Shown: positions 46,816 through 56,773 of the stretch, in pieces
Layout of the letters: each line of letters starts with the position of its first letter
How positions within the stretch are numbered: position 1 is the first letter of the stretch
DNA from: Amylostereum areolatum
Lineage: Eukaryota > Basidiomycota > Agaricomycetes > Russulales > Stereaceae
NCBI GenBank assembly: GCA_012932865.1
Contig: SAXG01000005.1
Span: 1-64,000 of the forward strand
Reading direction: 5' to 3'
Length of the DNA stretch: 64,000 bases
Translations under genes and position numbers: made by a program
Notes under the pieces: model-generated
Database searches by the model: none
What the model was told of the DNA's origin: nothing
Seen by the model: the letters and a program-made list of their open reading frames with translations, nothing else

Positions 46816-47297
46816 TGTCATGAACGCCTCCAAATTATATACATCGGACCTTACTTTACCATAGTTTACCATCGGACCTCGCATCGGACCTCGCATCGGC
46901 TTCGCCTCGCGTCCGGCCCCTCGGGCATACCGGACTTCTCGGCTTCCTCGGTCATGATCTAGACCTTGGAGTCATACTTACCTCGCCTCGTGCTGTGAGC
47001 CACTTCGTACTCCGTGGTACCCACTTCGTAGTCCGTTCTGACCCACTCCTACTCCGGCTTTGTTTGTCTTCATTTGGGTCCTTATCCTCATGTATATAAG
47101 GGCTCACCAATCTATGAGGAGGGGTCATCTCGACCTTTTCTATTCTCCGGCTACCTGGGGGATCCTCCCTAAGTACTGCAGGGGAAGGTCCACACCTTCG
47201 TTATCACCTGCCCCCCTCGATCCTATCCTCGTCTCTCCTCGCCTTGTACCTCGTCGCGACGTCCTGAACCTGCATCGCAGGTAGACTGTTGCTGACA
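46816..47297 (+). repeat. 5' LTR of element D
   Basis: 482 bp. TATATAA at 47093-47099; ATCTCGACCTT at 47127-47137 marks the expected RNA start region and is complementary to the primer site. Confidence 0.93.
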
Positions 47298-47298
47298 T

Positions 47299-47309
47299 AA
47301 GGTCGAGAT
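47299..47309 (+). promoter_or_regulatory. Self-priming primer-binding site of element D
   Basis: AAGGTCGAGAT, one base past the 5' LTR, is the exact complement of ATCTCGACCTT at 47127-47137 in the LTR, about 34 nt after the TATA box. Confidence 0.8.
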
Positions 47310-47986
47310 CCTCATCATCGTTCACCGCGTCGCTTCGTCGTACATATCGTTGCATTGCCATATCCCTTTGGGGAGCGCCGACCGACGTACTGGTCACCCT
47401 CGGATCTAAGTCGAACTCTCGCACTGTACATCGAGTTGGCACGGGCCCTATGCCCTAATGCCTTAATCGGAACTGTTGCAGCACTGTGGCCTTATGCCTG
47501 CGCTGTAGGGGTCTATAACAGGTTAGCTGGTAATTCCCAGCGCCTGGGCCTTGATGCCTTTCCCTTCGGGGATTGGTCAACTGCCGAACGCTTCGCCTCG
47601 GACTACTGTACTTCGCTTCGCATCGTCACGTCCGAAATGACGTTAAACTACCCCGCGTCCACGCCAAGGACGATAAACTTATGGTAGTCGCCGTATCACC
47701 GACGCACCGCTGGAATGGAGATCACTGCCCTTCGGGGTTAGGCCATCATCGGATCCTTTCAAAGGAGCGCTGACCGACGTAATGGTCACCTGGATCGCAA
47801 TCATCAGGTCGGAGAACTACCTCCGTTATCAAAGGGCACCTGCGTTCGCTTCGCATAGAAAAGCACGGGTCCGCAATGACACGAGGCTCCTGTCGGAGTT
47901 AACCTCATTAAACTATGACGTTCAGGTCCTGGAACGACCGCCACCGGGCTAGACCACGCATAGCGGGTCTGGAATGTTTTAAACTT
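47310..47986 (+). other. Internal non-coding region of element D, left part
   Basis: No coding capacity. It contains two copies of a short hairpin module (47380-47395 and 47771-47788, loops GACGTACT and GACGTAAT) and phrases such as TCCGCAATGAC that recur in the right part of D. Confidence 0.75.
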
Positions 47987-48444
47987 TGTCATGAACGGTC
48001 TATAATTTTCTTTTTACTTTACATCGGTTACACGCTTTAGGACTTATTGGCTTATCACCGGCCCGGCTCCACTTCGGCCCGGACCCGGTTCATCTGTATC
48101 CCACCCGGGCCCACGTGACTCATCTCGGCCCGGGTCTGACTCCTTTCCCCTGACTCATGCTGTACAATACTGACTCATGCTGTGCTCTTTTACATACGAC
48201 TGCTTACTTATACTTGGTCTGCTTACTGATCGCCGTGTATTGGTTGCTTACCTAAGTCTCTCTCCTCTCATATATATAAGGCTCCCTCTCGCTGTACATG
48301 GTCCCTATCTCGAGCTAGTCAATTCTACCGACTTTGCTTGCTTCCCCTCGTCTGTCGCCGTGTCTGATCGGCTCCCCTCTGTTGTCCTCATCTTCTAGTC
48401 AGCTGTGTCGTAACTTGGTGCTGTCGCACTAGTCGTTGCTGACA
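47987..48444 (+). repeat. 5' LTR of element C
   Basis: 458 bp, ends TGTCATGAACGG and GTTGCTGACA. TATATATAA at about 48271-48279. ATCTCGAGCT at 48307-48316 pairs with the primer site. Confidence 0.95.
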
Positions 48445-48446
48445 TA

Positions 48447-48456
48447 AGCTCGAGAT
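48447..48456 (+). promoter_or_regulatory. Self-priming primer-binding site of element C
   Basis: AGCTCGAGAT, two bases past the 5' LTR, is complementary to ATCTCGAGCT at 48307-48316. The one base that differs from element D's site (C for G) is matched by the complementary change in the LTR. Confidence 0.75.
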
Positions 48457-48915
48457 CTGTTTACTCTTGCACCACCCTGCGACCGTCCCTACGTACTGTA
48501 GCGTAGTAGTAGTAGTACCCGTCCGGTACTGACCTTGTTCTTCCCCCGTGCCGCCCTAGACCGTTGCCCCCAGAGTACGCGACTCGTTACCCTGACATTG
48601 TGGTCGTGCGCACGTATACCGGTGCCGGCTTGACGTTTCCTCGAAACGTTACACCTACTCGAGACTCTCCAATACCAGGAGTTGAAAGCTCAGAGGTGAC
48701 AGTAGAAGGTGCACCTTTGGTGTAGGAAACGAGTAAAAGCGGCGAAAGGAAAGCGGTTTAGGAAGTCTTTGGGCTCGTGTCCCCTAGATGAAGAGACAGC
48801 CAACAGGTCGAGAAGACTGAGGCAGACCGTCTTGCGATCTCATAACAGAACCACCTTCCCTCGACAAAATCTTCCCTTGCCGCACAGAGTAACCATTTCG
48901 ACTGGGGGCTCGTGC

Positions 48916-49293
48916 ATGGAAGATTGGCGCTCGCAAGTACAAGAATTCATCCCCATCAGCCACGACGCTATCATCTCCCTCATCAACGAATCTAAAGACC
49001 CTTGGGCCTGGCACAATTGGAAGGTCGCCCTCGGTGTAGAAGAACTTGAAGACTCTGTCGTAGACATCCACTTCTATCGCCTCAAAATAAGCGAACAAGG
49101 AAACGGAAACCTCTACGTATACTCCTGCCCATACGTCACCTACCGCTACAAACTCGAGCAACCCCCAAAGTCCTTCTACGCGCCCAACGAGAAAATACCA
49201 GTGGACACTCGACACACCCACCGCCTCCTTACACCAGGCAACACCCCCAGCCCCACACCAGAGCCAGAGGTCATCGACCTCACCCACCTATAA
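48916..49293 (+). CDS. Leader ORF of element C, upstream of gag in the same frame
   Basis: About 125 codons from ATG at 48916 (MEDWRSQVQEFIPISHDAII) to TAA at 49291-49293 (EVIDLTHL-stop). The protein is small and acidic, with no motif I know. The same frame reopens after the TAA and runs about 100 codons without a Met to the gag start at 49600. This parallels the leader frame of copies A and B. Function unknown; readthrough into gag is possible. Confidence 0.55.
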   Translation: MEDWRSQVQEFIPISHDAIISLINESKDPWAWHNWKVALGVEELEDSVVDIHFYRLKISEQGNGNLYVYSCPYVTYRYKLEQPPKSFYAPNEKIPVDTRHTHRLLTPGNTPSPTPEPEVIDLTHL

Positions 49294-49599
49294 ACAATTC
49301 CCTCGTTCGGACTCAACGGCTCCGACTCCAGTTCTGACTCCGACACCGACGTCGAGGACGAAAACTGCTACATATATCCCCTCCCCCTAGGCTTCACTGA
49401 ACAAGGAAACGACTTCTTTGTCCAACTCGGAGACACCACTGTCGAAGTCGCCTTTGTAGCAACCCAAACAAGTGGCATCAGTTGGTACTTCGCCAACGAA
49501 AGCCAAGACGACCTCACTGAAGCCGACTTCAACCTCATCGCCGCCTCTGCCCTACCACCTGTTACCAACGAAGACTTCTCTGACCTCGACGAACCAGTC

Positions 49600-50856
49600 A
49601 TGGCTGCCCAATGGATCCGCACCGACCCCCAACCCCCTCTCCCCGCCGAGCTTGCCAACTGCACCGAAATTGGGGGAACATGGAACATTGTCATCGGCCA
49701 AACTGGCTCACCCATCCAACACATGAATAACGGCACCGACGATGCATGGCTCATGGAAGTAAATGGCCAATGGGTCGCCATCCCTGCCGTGCTTGTTGCC
49801 GCCCTCAACCTGCCACCCCCCACCGTCAACGTCACCGCCCCCCCCATCACCGTCAACCCCCCTGCGGTCACTGTTAGCGCCCCAGCCGCCGCCGCCGCCA
49901 GACCCCCTCGAAAGAAGGTCCACGCGAAAACTCCTGAAGGCTTCTCTGGGAAACGAGAGGACTTCAACGACTGGATGCGGTCATGCGAGGAGTACATGCG
50001 AGCCGCCGAGGATGACCTCGTGACGGACAAGGACAAAGTACTCTTCATCCTTACCTATATGACAGGGGAGGCAGCACGCACCTGGAAGGCCGAGTACGAA
50101 GATGCGCACCTAGCCAATGGAGCCATGGTCGCCTGGGTGGACTTCCACAAGGCACTCAAAGGCGCGTTCACCGACGTCAATGAGCAGCACCGTGCCGCGG
50201 TCGAACTAGACGGGTTCAAACAGACGAAGGGTACCACCGCCCATGAATACTTTGCCAGGTTTGAACAACTGGCAAGGAAGGCTGGGTACTCCACGGCGCA
50301 GGACCCCATCCACCTCATGCAGCTGCTTAAGCACAACATCTACTACCGGACCATCGACTCCATCTATGACAGCGGTCACGTCCCTCAGAAATATGAGGAC
50401 CTCAAGGAGCGCATCATTCTGATTGATGGACTGCGACAGGAGCGGGAGGACCTGAAAACGCAACGCAGCGGCCCCGCACAGAACCAAAAACCCAAAGGAC
50501 AAGGGTCGTCCAATGGGCAGCAAGGGGGACAGGTCCCATGGCGCCGCGACGGAACCGGCACGGTACACGGTGGCAAAGGACAGCCAATGGACGTCAACCG
50601 TGTCGACATTGAGGGCCGATGCTTCCGCTGCGGACAGAATGGCCACCAGGTGCGGGACTGCAGGGTGGACGTGAAAAACATCCGAGACATGTGGGGGAGG
50701 GACCGGTACACGGAACCACCAAAGCGGGAGGCTCGAGCACAGACGTTCGAGACGCCCACTGCCTGGGCTAGGAGCCTGTCGGCCGAAGATCGGAAAAGCG
50801 TGATGGACGCGCTTCAAGCTCAGCCGAAGGTGGAGGAGAAGAAGGAGGGTTTTTGA
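49600..50856 (+). CDS. gag of element C
   Basis: 418 residues from the ATG at 49600 (MAAQWIRTDPQPPLPAELAN). Pro/Val-rich linker, retrotransposon-gag core (EGFSGKREDFNDWMRSCEEY, AARTWKAEYEDAHL, HEYFARFEQLARKAGY), Gln/Gly-rich linker and CCHC knuckle CFRCGQNGHQVRDC near 50620-50665. The frame is open back to 49294 without a Met, so a longer product is possible. The end GGT TTT TGA holds the -1 frameshift site. Confidence 0.92.
   Translation: MAAQWIRTDPQPPLPAELANCTEIGGTWNIVIGQTGSPIQHMNNGTDDAWLMEVNGQWVAIPAVLVAALNLPPPTVNVTAPPITVNPPAVTVSAPAAAAARPPRKKVHAKTPEGFSGKREDFNDWMRSCEEYMRAAEDDLVTDKDKVLFILTYMTGEAARTWKAEYEDAHLANGAMVAWVDFHKALKGAFTDVNEQHRAAVELDGFKQTKGTTAHEYFARFEQLARKAGYSTAQDPIHLMQLLKHNIYYRTIDSIYDSGHVPQKYEDLKERIILIDGLRQEREDLKTQRSGPAQNQKPKGQGSSNGQQGGQVPWRRDGTGTVHGGKGQPMDVNRVDIEGRCFRCGQNGHQVRDCRVDVKNIRDMWGRDRYTEPPKREARAQTFETPTAWARSLSAEDRKSVMDALQAQPKVEEKKEGF
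50847..50853 (+). promoter_or_regulatory. -1 ribosomal frameshift heptamer of element C
   Basis: G GGT TTT in the gag frame fits the XXXYYYZ slippery pattern and is followed at once by the gag TGA. Pol continues in the -1 frame from TTG AGG. Confidence 0.75.
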
Positions 50857-53800
50857 GGGGGCTGACGATGTACACGGCATCTGAAGCCCAAGTTTCTGTT
50901 TCTCGCTCGTCTGGTTTTGCTGCGCCTCGGTGGCCTGGTTCTCGTTTACATATGCGCATTGTTGATTCGGACTGTACTACTACGGGGGATATCCCCATTA
51001 TGACTTCTCTTACGGACTCTATCGGTACGGGCACGCGTCCTGTTGTTATTTTAGATACTCAGGCTTCAATTTGTGAGCCTTCGGCTTTGGATACGGCATT
51101 GGTTTCGGCCTCAGTTTTGGATACGGCTTTGGATACGGACTCGGTTTTGGATATGGACCCTGTGAAGTCAGGGACAACGCCGTGCGATGGAAGGGGCACG
51201 GCGCCCAAATCATGTTATATGGCACCTGGAACGGCTCAATGGACGCTTCGTCGCTTAAGGGAAGACAAACCCGAAAGTGCGATTGCAATCCTTCGCATCT
51301 GGACACACCATCGACGTCGTGACGAGGCTACTTATGAAGCCATCAAGGAGATAACTAGCATGGAAGATGAATTAGCATGCCAAGCTCTACTAGAGCTCGC
51401 CACTCCCATGCAGTTCATACGCTCCTCCAACGCCAAGGAACAAACGGTCATTCCCACACAACTTGTGGTAGATTCCAAGCGCATTGTCAAAGCTCTCGCA
51501 CTCCTGGACAGTGGTTGCACTGGCTCGTGTATCAACACGAAGTTTGTGCAGGAAAATCACATCCCCACGCGACGGACTGCTCGCCCAATCCCAGTACGAA
51601 ATGCAGACGGCACTCTCAACGCAGGAGGTCCCATCACGGAATATGTCACACTTCGCCTAAATATTCAAGACCATGAAGAAAACATTGACCTGGCGGTCTC
51701 CAATCTAGGAGATACGGACCTTTTCATTGGACATGAGTGGCTAAAGAAGCACAACCCTCACATCGACTGGAAATCCGGGTCAATTGAATTCGACCGATGC
51801 CCTATCAGCTGCTCTCGTCCCCCTCCCCTCCTCAATATCGATGATGATGAAGAGGAGGAGGAAGAGCCAGTCCACATGGAAAAAGATGAGCAGCTGTTTG
51901 CTTTCGACTGGGATGGCTACAAAGCGACATACCACATCCGGACCCATGCATCGGACATTGCAATTGAAGAGCACGCTAAGAAAAAGGAACAGACCTTCTC
52001 TGAGCGAGTCCCAACGGCGTACCACGAATTCAAGGACATCTTTGACAAAGACGACTTCGACAAGCTCCCTGAGCAACGCCCATGGGACCACGCCATTGAG
52101 CTCACTCCTAACTTCAAACCGGTCGATTGCAAAGTTTACCCCCTCACATTGGACGAGCAGAAGCAACTGGACGCCTTTTTGGAAGAGAACCTGAAATCTG
52201 GCCGGATCCAACCGTCCAAATCACCCATGGCCTCCCCATTTTTCTTCATCAAGAAAAAAGACGGCTCGCTACGTCCTGTGCAGGACTATCGAAAGCTCAA
52301 TGAGATGACAATAAAGAACCGTTACCCGCTCCCGCTCATCCAAGAGTTGGTTGACAAGCTTAAAGGAGCACGGCACTTTACCAAGCTCGATGTCCGATGG
52401 GGGTACAACAATGTTCGGATTAAAGAAGGGGATGAGTGGAAAGCTGCATTCCGCACGAACAAAGGTCTCTACGAGCCTACGGTCATGTTCTTTGGACTCA
52501 CCAACTCCCCGTCCACGTTCCAAGCCATGATGAATGACCTGTTCAAAGACTTGATCCACCAAGGAGTCGTGGTCGTCTATTTGGACGACATCCTCATCTT
52601 CACACATACGCTAGAAGAACATCGTCGGATAGTCAAGGAGGTCCTTCGGATCCTGCGAGAAAACAAACTCTATCTGAAGCCAGAAAAGTGCGAGTTTGAG
52701 AAAGCAGAAATCGAATACCTGGGCATGATTGTCGGCGGAGGAAGGGTTCGCATGGATCCAGCAAAGGTCGCGGCAATCACCAATTGGCCAGCCCCCAAAA
52801 CGAAGAAACAACTTCAATCGTTTTTGGGCTTTTGCAACTTCTACCGTCGCTTTATCAAGGACTTCAGCGGCATTGCTCACCCAATGACTAAACTCACTGG
52901 GAAGACGGAATGGGTCTGGGACACCCCACAGCAGGAGGCTTTTGAGGAACTCAAGCGACGTATAACATCGCAGCCAGTTCTAGCAATCCCTACAGACGAT
53001 GGGCAGTTCCGTGTCGAGGCAGACTCCTCTGACTATGCCACGGGCGCGGTACTTTCGCAACAACAGGACAATGGCAAATGGCACCCGGTCACCTTCCTCT
53101 CAAAGTCCCTCAGCGAAGCTGAGAGGAACTATGAGATTTATGACAAGGAATTACTGGCTATCATGACGGCACTAGAGGAATGGAGACAATACCTCATGGG
53201 GGCACGACAGGAGTTTGAAATCTGGTCAGATCATCACAATCTCACGTACTTCCGCAAGGCGCAGAAGCTAAATCGGAGACAAGCACGATGGTTAACGGAG
53301 CTACAAGAGTATCATTGTACGCTACTCCACAAGCCTGGCAAAACAATGGGTAAACCCGATGCTATTTCCCGACTAGCGGGCCTTGAGAAGGGGGAGAAAG
53401 ACAATGAAAACATTGTCCTCCTGAAACCAGAACTCTTTCGCGCCCTCAACCATGCAGGAATTATAACCAATGGACCTGACAATGTCTTCATTGAGCGGAT
53501 TCAGGAGGCTACCTTACTCCGAGACCATGCAGTAGAACGCGCCTTAGCACTCAAAGTGAAGGGATGGCTGGAACACGCAGACGGAATGGTCACCTGGCAA
53601 CACAGACTCTATGTCCCAAGAGACAAAGGACTCCGTGCAGACATCATCCAAGCTCATCATGACGGCCCGCTTGTCGGTCATCCAGGACGATACAAGACCC
53701 ACGAGCTCATCACGCGCAACTACTGGTGGCCTGCCATTAGAGACGATGTCCGGAAATATGTTGAAGGATGTGAGACCTGCCAACGTACCAAGATTAGACA

Positions 53801-55028
53801 TGATCGCATTGCCGCTCCACTCCACCCACATGACCCGCCACAAGCGCCTTGGGAGCATGTATCCATCGACTTTGTCATGCCGCTCCCAGTCTCGGATGGA
53901 AAAGACGCCATCTGCAATGTGAACTGCATGGGTACCAAGCAGGTTGTATTCTGGGCCACGACCAAAGACCTAACGGAGGACGAACTCGCCTTCGAGTACC
54001 TACGCGAGGTGGTCCCCCATCATGGAATTCCTAGAAAGATCATCAGCGACCGTGGCAGCGTGTTTGTCTCCAAATTCACCACGGCATTGTTCCAACTGTT
54101 AGGCATTGAAGGGAACCCGTCCACGGCGTATCACCCTCAGACGGACGGACAGACCGAACACTCCAACATGACCATGGAAAACTACCTTCGCATCTTCGTC
54201 AATCAACGACAGGACAATTGGACACGTTACCTCCCACTTGCCATGACTGCGCTCAACAACATGGTCCATAGTTCGATTGGGATGTCTCCCAACTTTGCCA
54301 ACTATGGTCGGGAACTCTACCTGGGGACAAACCCTCGACGTGAGACAGACAACCCATCGGCGAACGAGTTTGCACAACGCATGCGAGACATCTATGAGGA
54401 AGCCCGCTCTGCGCTAAAGGCAGCACAGGATGATCAAAAGCGCTTTTACAATCGCAAGAAGGACGAACCAATAGATTACAAAATCGGCGACTTCGTCTGG
54501 CTGGAAGCCAAGACCAGAGATGGCCAAACCGTAATCAAAACGGCACGTCCTATGCAAAAGCTAGATGACAAGCGCTTTGGTCCTTTCGAAATCCTGGAAA
54601 AAGTCGGAGCATCGGCTTACAAGCTTCGCCTCCCTGCATCCTGGTCACGAAAACATCCGGTCTTCAACGAGTCCCTCCTATCCCCACACAACGGTCCCGC
54701 CTTTGACAATCAGAAAGCACCTGCACCTCCACCCCCAGAGTTAGTCCAAGGAGAGGAAGTCTATGAGGTCGAAAGGATTATAGACTCCAAGAGAGTTGGT
54801 CGCGGCTTCAAGTACCTTGTCAAATGGAAAGGCTACCCAGACAATGACAATACTTGGGAACCTCTTGCCAATCTCCAGAATGCCAAGAAATGTATCGACG
54901 ACTTCCACCGCGAGCACCCGGGTGCCCCGAAACCTGCACGCCTTAATCGTTGGGAACTCCTGGCGGAAGAGGAAGCTGGATCTGATTGCGACGAGGACGT
55001 CGAATCTAAGGAAGGGGTGATGTCATGA
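50853..55028 (+). CDS. pol of element C (protease, RT, RNase H, integrase, chromodomain)
   Basis: An unbroken frame of about 1,391 codons with no ATG needed if entered by -1 frameshifting from gag. Protease LLDSGCTGSCIN (about residue 220), RT with VQDYRKLNEM and VVYLDDILIF (about residue 575), RNase H with EADSSDYATGAVLSQ, integrase zinc finger (AHHDGPLVGHPGRYKTHE to CETCQRT), core residues in SIDFVMPLP, SDRGSVFVS and MTMENYLRIF, and a C-terminal chromodomain (VERIIDSKRVGRGFKYLVKW, KGYPDNDNTWEP). The chromodomain usually steers integration to heterochromatin. The stop (55026-55028) lies within the 3' LTR. Confidence 0.96.
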   Translation: MRGLTMYTASEAQVSVSRSSGFAAPRWPGSRLHMRIVDSDCTTTGDIPIMTSLTDSIGTGTRPVVILDTQASICEPSALDTALVSASVLDTALDTDSVLDMDPVKSGTTPCDGRGTAPKSCYMAPGTAQWTLRRLREDKPESAIAILRIWTHHRRRDEATYEAIKEITSMEDELACQALLELATPMQFIRSSNAKEQTVIPTQLVVDSKRIVKALALLDSGCTGSCINTKFVQENHIPTRRTARPIPVRNADGTLNAGGPITEYVTLRLNIQDHEENIDLAVSNLGDTDLFIGHEWLKKHNPHIDWKSGSIEFDRCPISCSRPPPLLNIDDDEEEEEEPVHMEKDEQLFAFDWDGYKATYHIRTHASDIAIEEHAKKKEQTFSERVPTAYHEFKDIFDKDDFDKLPEQRPWDHAIELTPNFKPVDCKVYPLTLDEQKQLDAFLEENLKSGRIQPSKSPMASPFFFIKKKDGSLRPVQDYRKLNEMTIKNRYPLPLIQELVDKLKGARHFTKLDVRWGYNNVRIKEGDEWKAAFRTNKGLYEPTVMFFGLTNSPSTFQAMMNDLFKDLIHQGVVVVYLDDILIFTHTLEEHRRIVKEVLRILRENKLYLKPEKCEFEKAEIEYLGMIVGGGRVRMDPAKVAAITNWPAPKTKKQLQSFLGFCNFYRRFIKDFSGIAHPMTKLTGKTEWVWDTPQQEAFEELKRRITSQPVLAIPTDDGQFRVEADSSDYATGAVLSQQQDNGKWHPVTFLSKSLSEAERNYEIYDKELLAIMTALEEWRQYLMGARQEFEIWSDHHNLTYFRKAQKLNRRQARWLTELQEYHCTLLHKPGKTMGKPDAISRLAGLEKGEKDNENIVLLKPELFRALNHAGIITNGPDNVFIERIQEATLLRDHAVERALALKVKGWLEHADGMVTWQHRLYVPRDKGLRADIIQAHHDGPLVGHPGRYKTHELITRNYWWPAIRDDVRKYVEGCETCQRTKIRHDRIAAPLHPHDPPQAPWEHVSIDFVMPLPVSDGKDAICNVNCMGTKQVVFWATTKDLTEDELAFEYLREVVPHHGIPRKIISDRGSVFVSKFTTALFQLLGIEGNPSTAYHPQTDGQTEHSNMTMENYLRIFVNQRQDNWTRYLPLAMTALNNMVHSSIGMSPNFANYGRELYLGTNPRRETDNPSANEFAQRMRDIYEEARSALKAAQDDQKRFYNRKKDEPIDYKIGDFVWLEAKTRDGQTVIKTARPMQKLDDKRFGPFEILEKVGASAYKLRLPASWSRKHPVFNESLLSPHNGPAFDNQKAPAPPPPELVQGEEVYEVERIIDSKRVGRGFKYLVKWKGYPDNDNTWEPLANLQNAKKCIDDFHREHPGAPKPARLNRWELLAEEEAGSDCDEDVESKEGVMS

Positions 55029-55478
55029 ACGGTCTATAATTTTCTTTTTACTTTACATCGGTTACACGCTTTAGGACTTATTGGCTTATCACCGGCCCGG
55101 CTCCACTTCGGCCCGGACCCGGTTCATCTGTATCCCACCCGGGCCCACGTGACTCATCTCGGCCCGGGTCTGACTCCTTTCCCCTGACTCATGCTGTACA
55201 ATACTGACTCATGCTGTGCTCTTTTACATACGACTGCTTACTTATACTTGGTCTGCTTACTGATCGCCGTGTATTGGTTGCTTACCTAAGTCTCTCTCCT
55301 CTCATATATATAAGGCTCCCTCTCGCTGTACATGGTCCCTATCTCGAGCTAGTCAATTCTACCGACTTTGCTTGCTTCCCCTCGTCTGTCGCCGTGTCTG
55401 ATCGGCTCCCCTCTGTTGTCCTCATCTTCTAGTCAGCTGTGTCGTAACTTGGTGCTGTCGCACTAGTCGTTGCTGACA
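55021..55478 (+). repeat. 3' LTR of element C
   Basis: 458 bp, apparently identical to the 5' LTR. The pol stop codon overlaps its first 8 bp. Confidence 0.95.
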
Positions 55479-56773
55479 AACTTACCCTGCGTTTCGCTTC
55501 GCATTAAAAAGAAAGGTCCGCGATGACCATAAACTAAGGGTCCGCAATGACCGAAAACTACCATTGCCTAGTTTCGTGTCGGCGAAAGATGCGTCACGCC
55601 ATCGTACGGCTTAATGAAAGCTCTGGTCCCCGTCCCCTTGGTTCCCCTTCGCCTCCCCATGCTAGAGGGCATGGTCCGCAATGACACATTAAACTACGGC
55701 AGACATATAGGGAAAGTTCCGGATAATATCTGGACATCTTGGAAAGTTTGTGCGTCTGGAATGACGCTTGAAGACAAGGAAATAGGTCGTTTAGGATAAA
55801 TACGTGACGAGCATCCCGTCCCCCCCGGTCTTTAGGGGTATCCTTCCATGTGACTTCGCTATCCCCTTCGTTAAACTAGCACCGCATCGGATTCCTATGG
55901 GAAGCGCTTGCCGACGTACTGGCTACCCCCGTCGGGTCCGTAATGACCCTGAGCAGGCTGGCTCTAGAAATAAACTAAAGATTACACTCAAGCATCGCCT
56001 CGGTATCCTCGGGGTCTTAGGCCTAATGTGGAAGCGACCCACAGATCAAAGTATTGGCCAAGACATTTACACCATCGCACCGCCTCGTAGTCGTTTTATT
56101 GGTTCCGCTTCGCCTCCCTCGCTAGAAGTCATCGTTCATCGCTCGGGCCGAAAGGCCACATCGTTCATCTGTCCGCGCCGAAGACATTAAACTCAGGCCG
56201 CTCCGCGTTCGCTTCGCCTTGAAAAGCATATTGATCATCGTTCAAGCGCTGGCCGACGCATTGGCCACTCCGCATCCTTGAGACGAGGAGCGCTAGCCGA
56301 CGGATTGGCTATTCTTCGCATCGTTTTCGGCCTTAAATTGGCCATTCTTCGCATTGGTTTCGCCTTCGGGCAATTTTTTTTCGCAGACGGCCATTCTACA
56401 CGCTCTGTACGCTCACTTCCTTCGCTTCTGTCGCGCGACTTTGCTACCGAAACTACCTAGTTTCGCAAAGTCGTTTTTGGTCGAAGGTACTAGAGGCAGT
56501 AAATGGAGCGAGCTCTTGGAGAGAGCTCGCACGGTATTCGGGATACCTTCGGGTAAAGGGTCGCAGGGCGATCGTAGGCTAGCGAGCCCCGACGAAGTGC
56601 TGAAGAGAGCCTCGCCCAAAGCGAGAGCGCAGCCGAGCGTCGAGGCGACGCGATACCAGCGCCAGACCCTTTAGGTAAAAAATGTCCCATTTTTTTCGGT
56701 TTTTGGAACCGGCCTTAATTCGTTCATGTTTTTTGGCTGGTCATTGAGGACAATGAATGTGAAAAGGGGGTAA
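55479..56773 (+). other. Internal non-coding region of element D, right part
   Basis: No gag or pol. Three more hairpin modules (55908-55925, 56250-56267, 56294-56311) share the AGCGCT lead and GACGNANT loop with those in the left part. Repeated phrases include GGTCCGCAATGAC, TTAAACTA and CGTTTCGCTTCGCAT. It ends with a polypurine tract (AAAAGGGGG) just before the 3' LTR. Confidence 0.75.

Larger units (their letters stand above)
47987..55478 (+). mobile_element. Ty3 chromovirus C, apparently intact
   Basis: 7,492 bp with 458-bp LTRs at 47987-48444 and 55021-55478 that I read as identical, and an AACTT target duplication (47982-47986 and 55479-55483). It holds a leader ORF, gag and an unbroken pol with protease, RT, RNase H, integrase and chromodomain. 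Identical LTRs and open frames point to a recent insertion. It is the innermost and youngest of the nest. Confidence 0.97.

Noticed and set aside
48177..48398. 73-codon frame found twice (also 55211-55432)
   Set aside because: It lies in the LTR of element C and is duplicated only because LTRs are.
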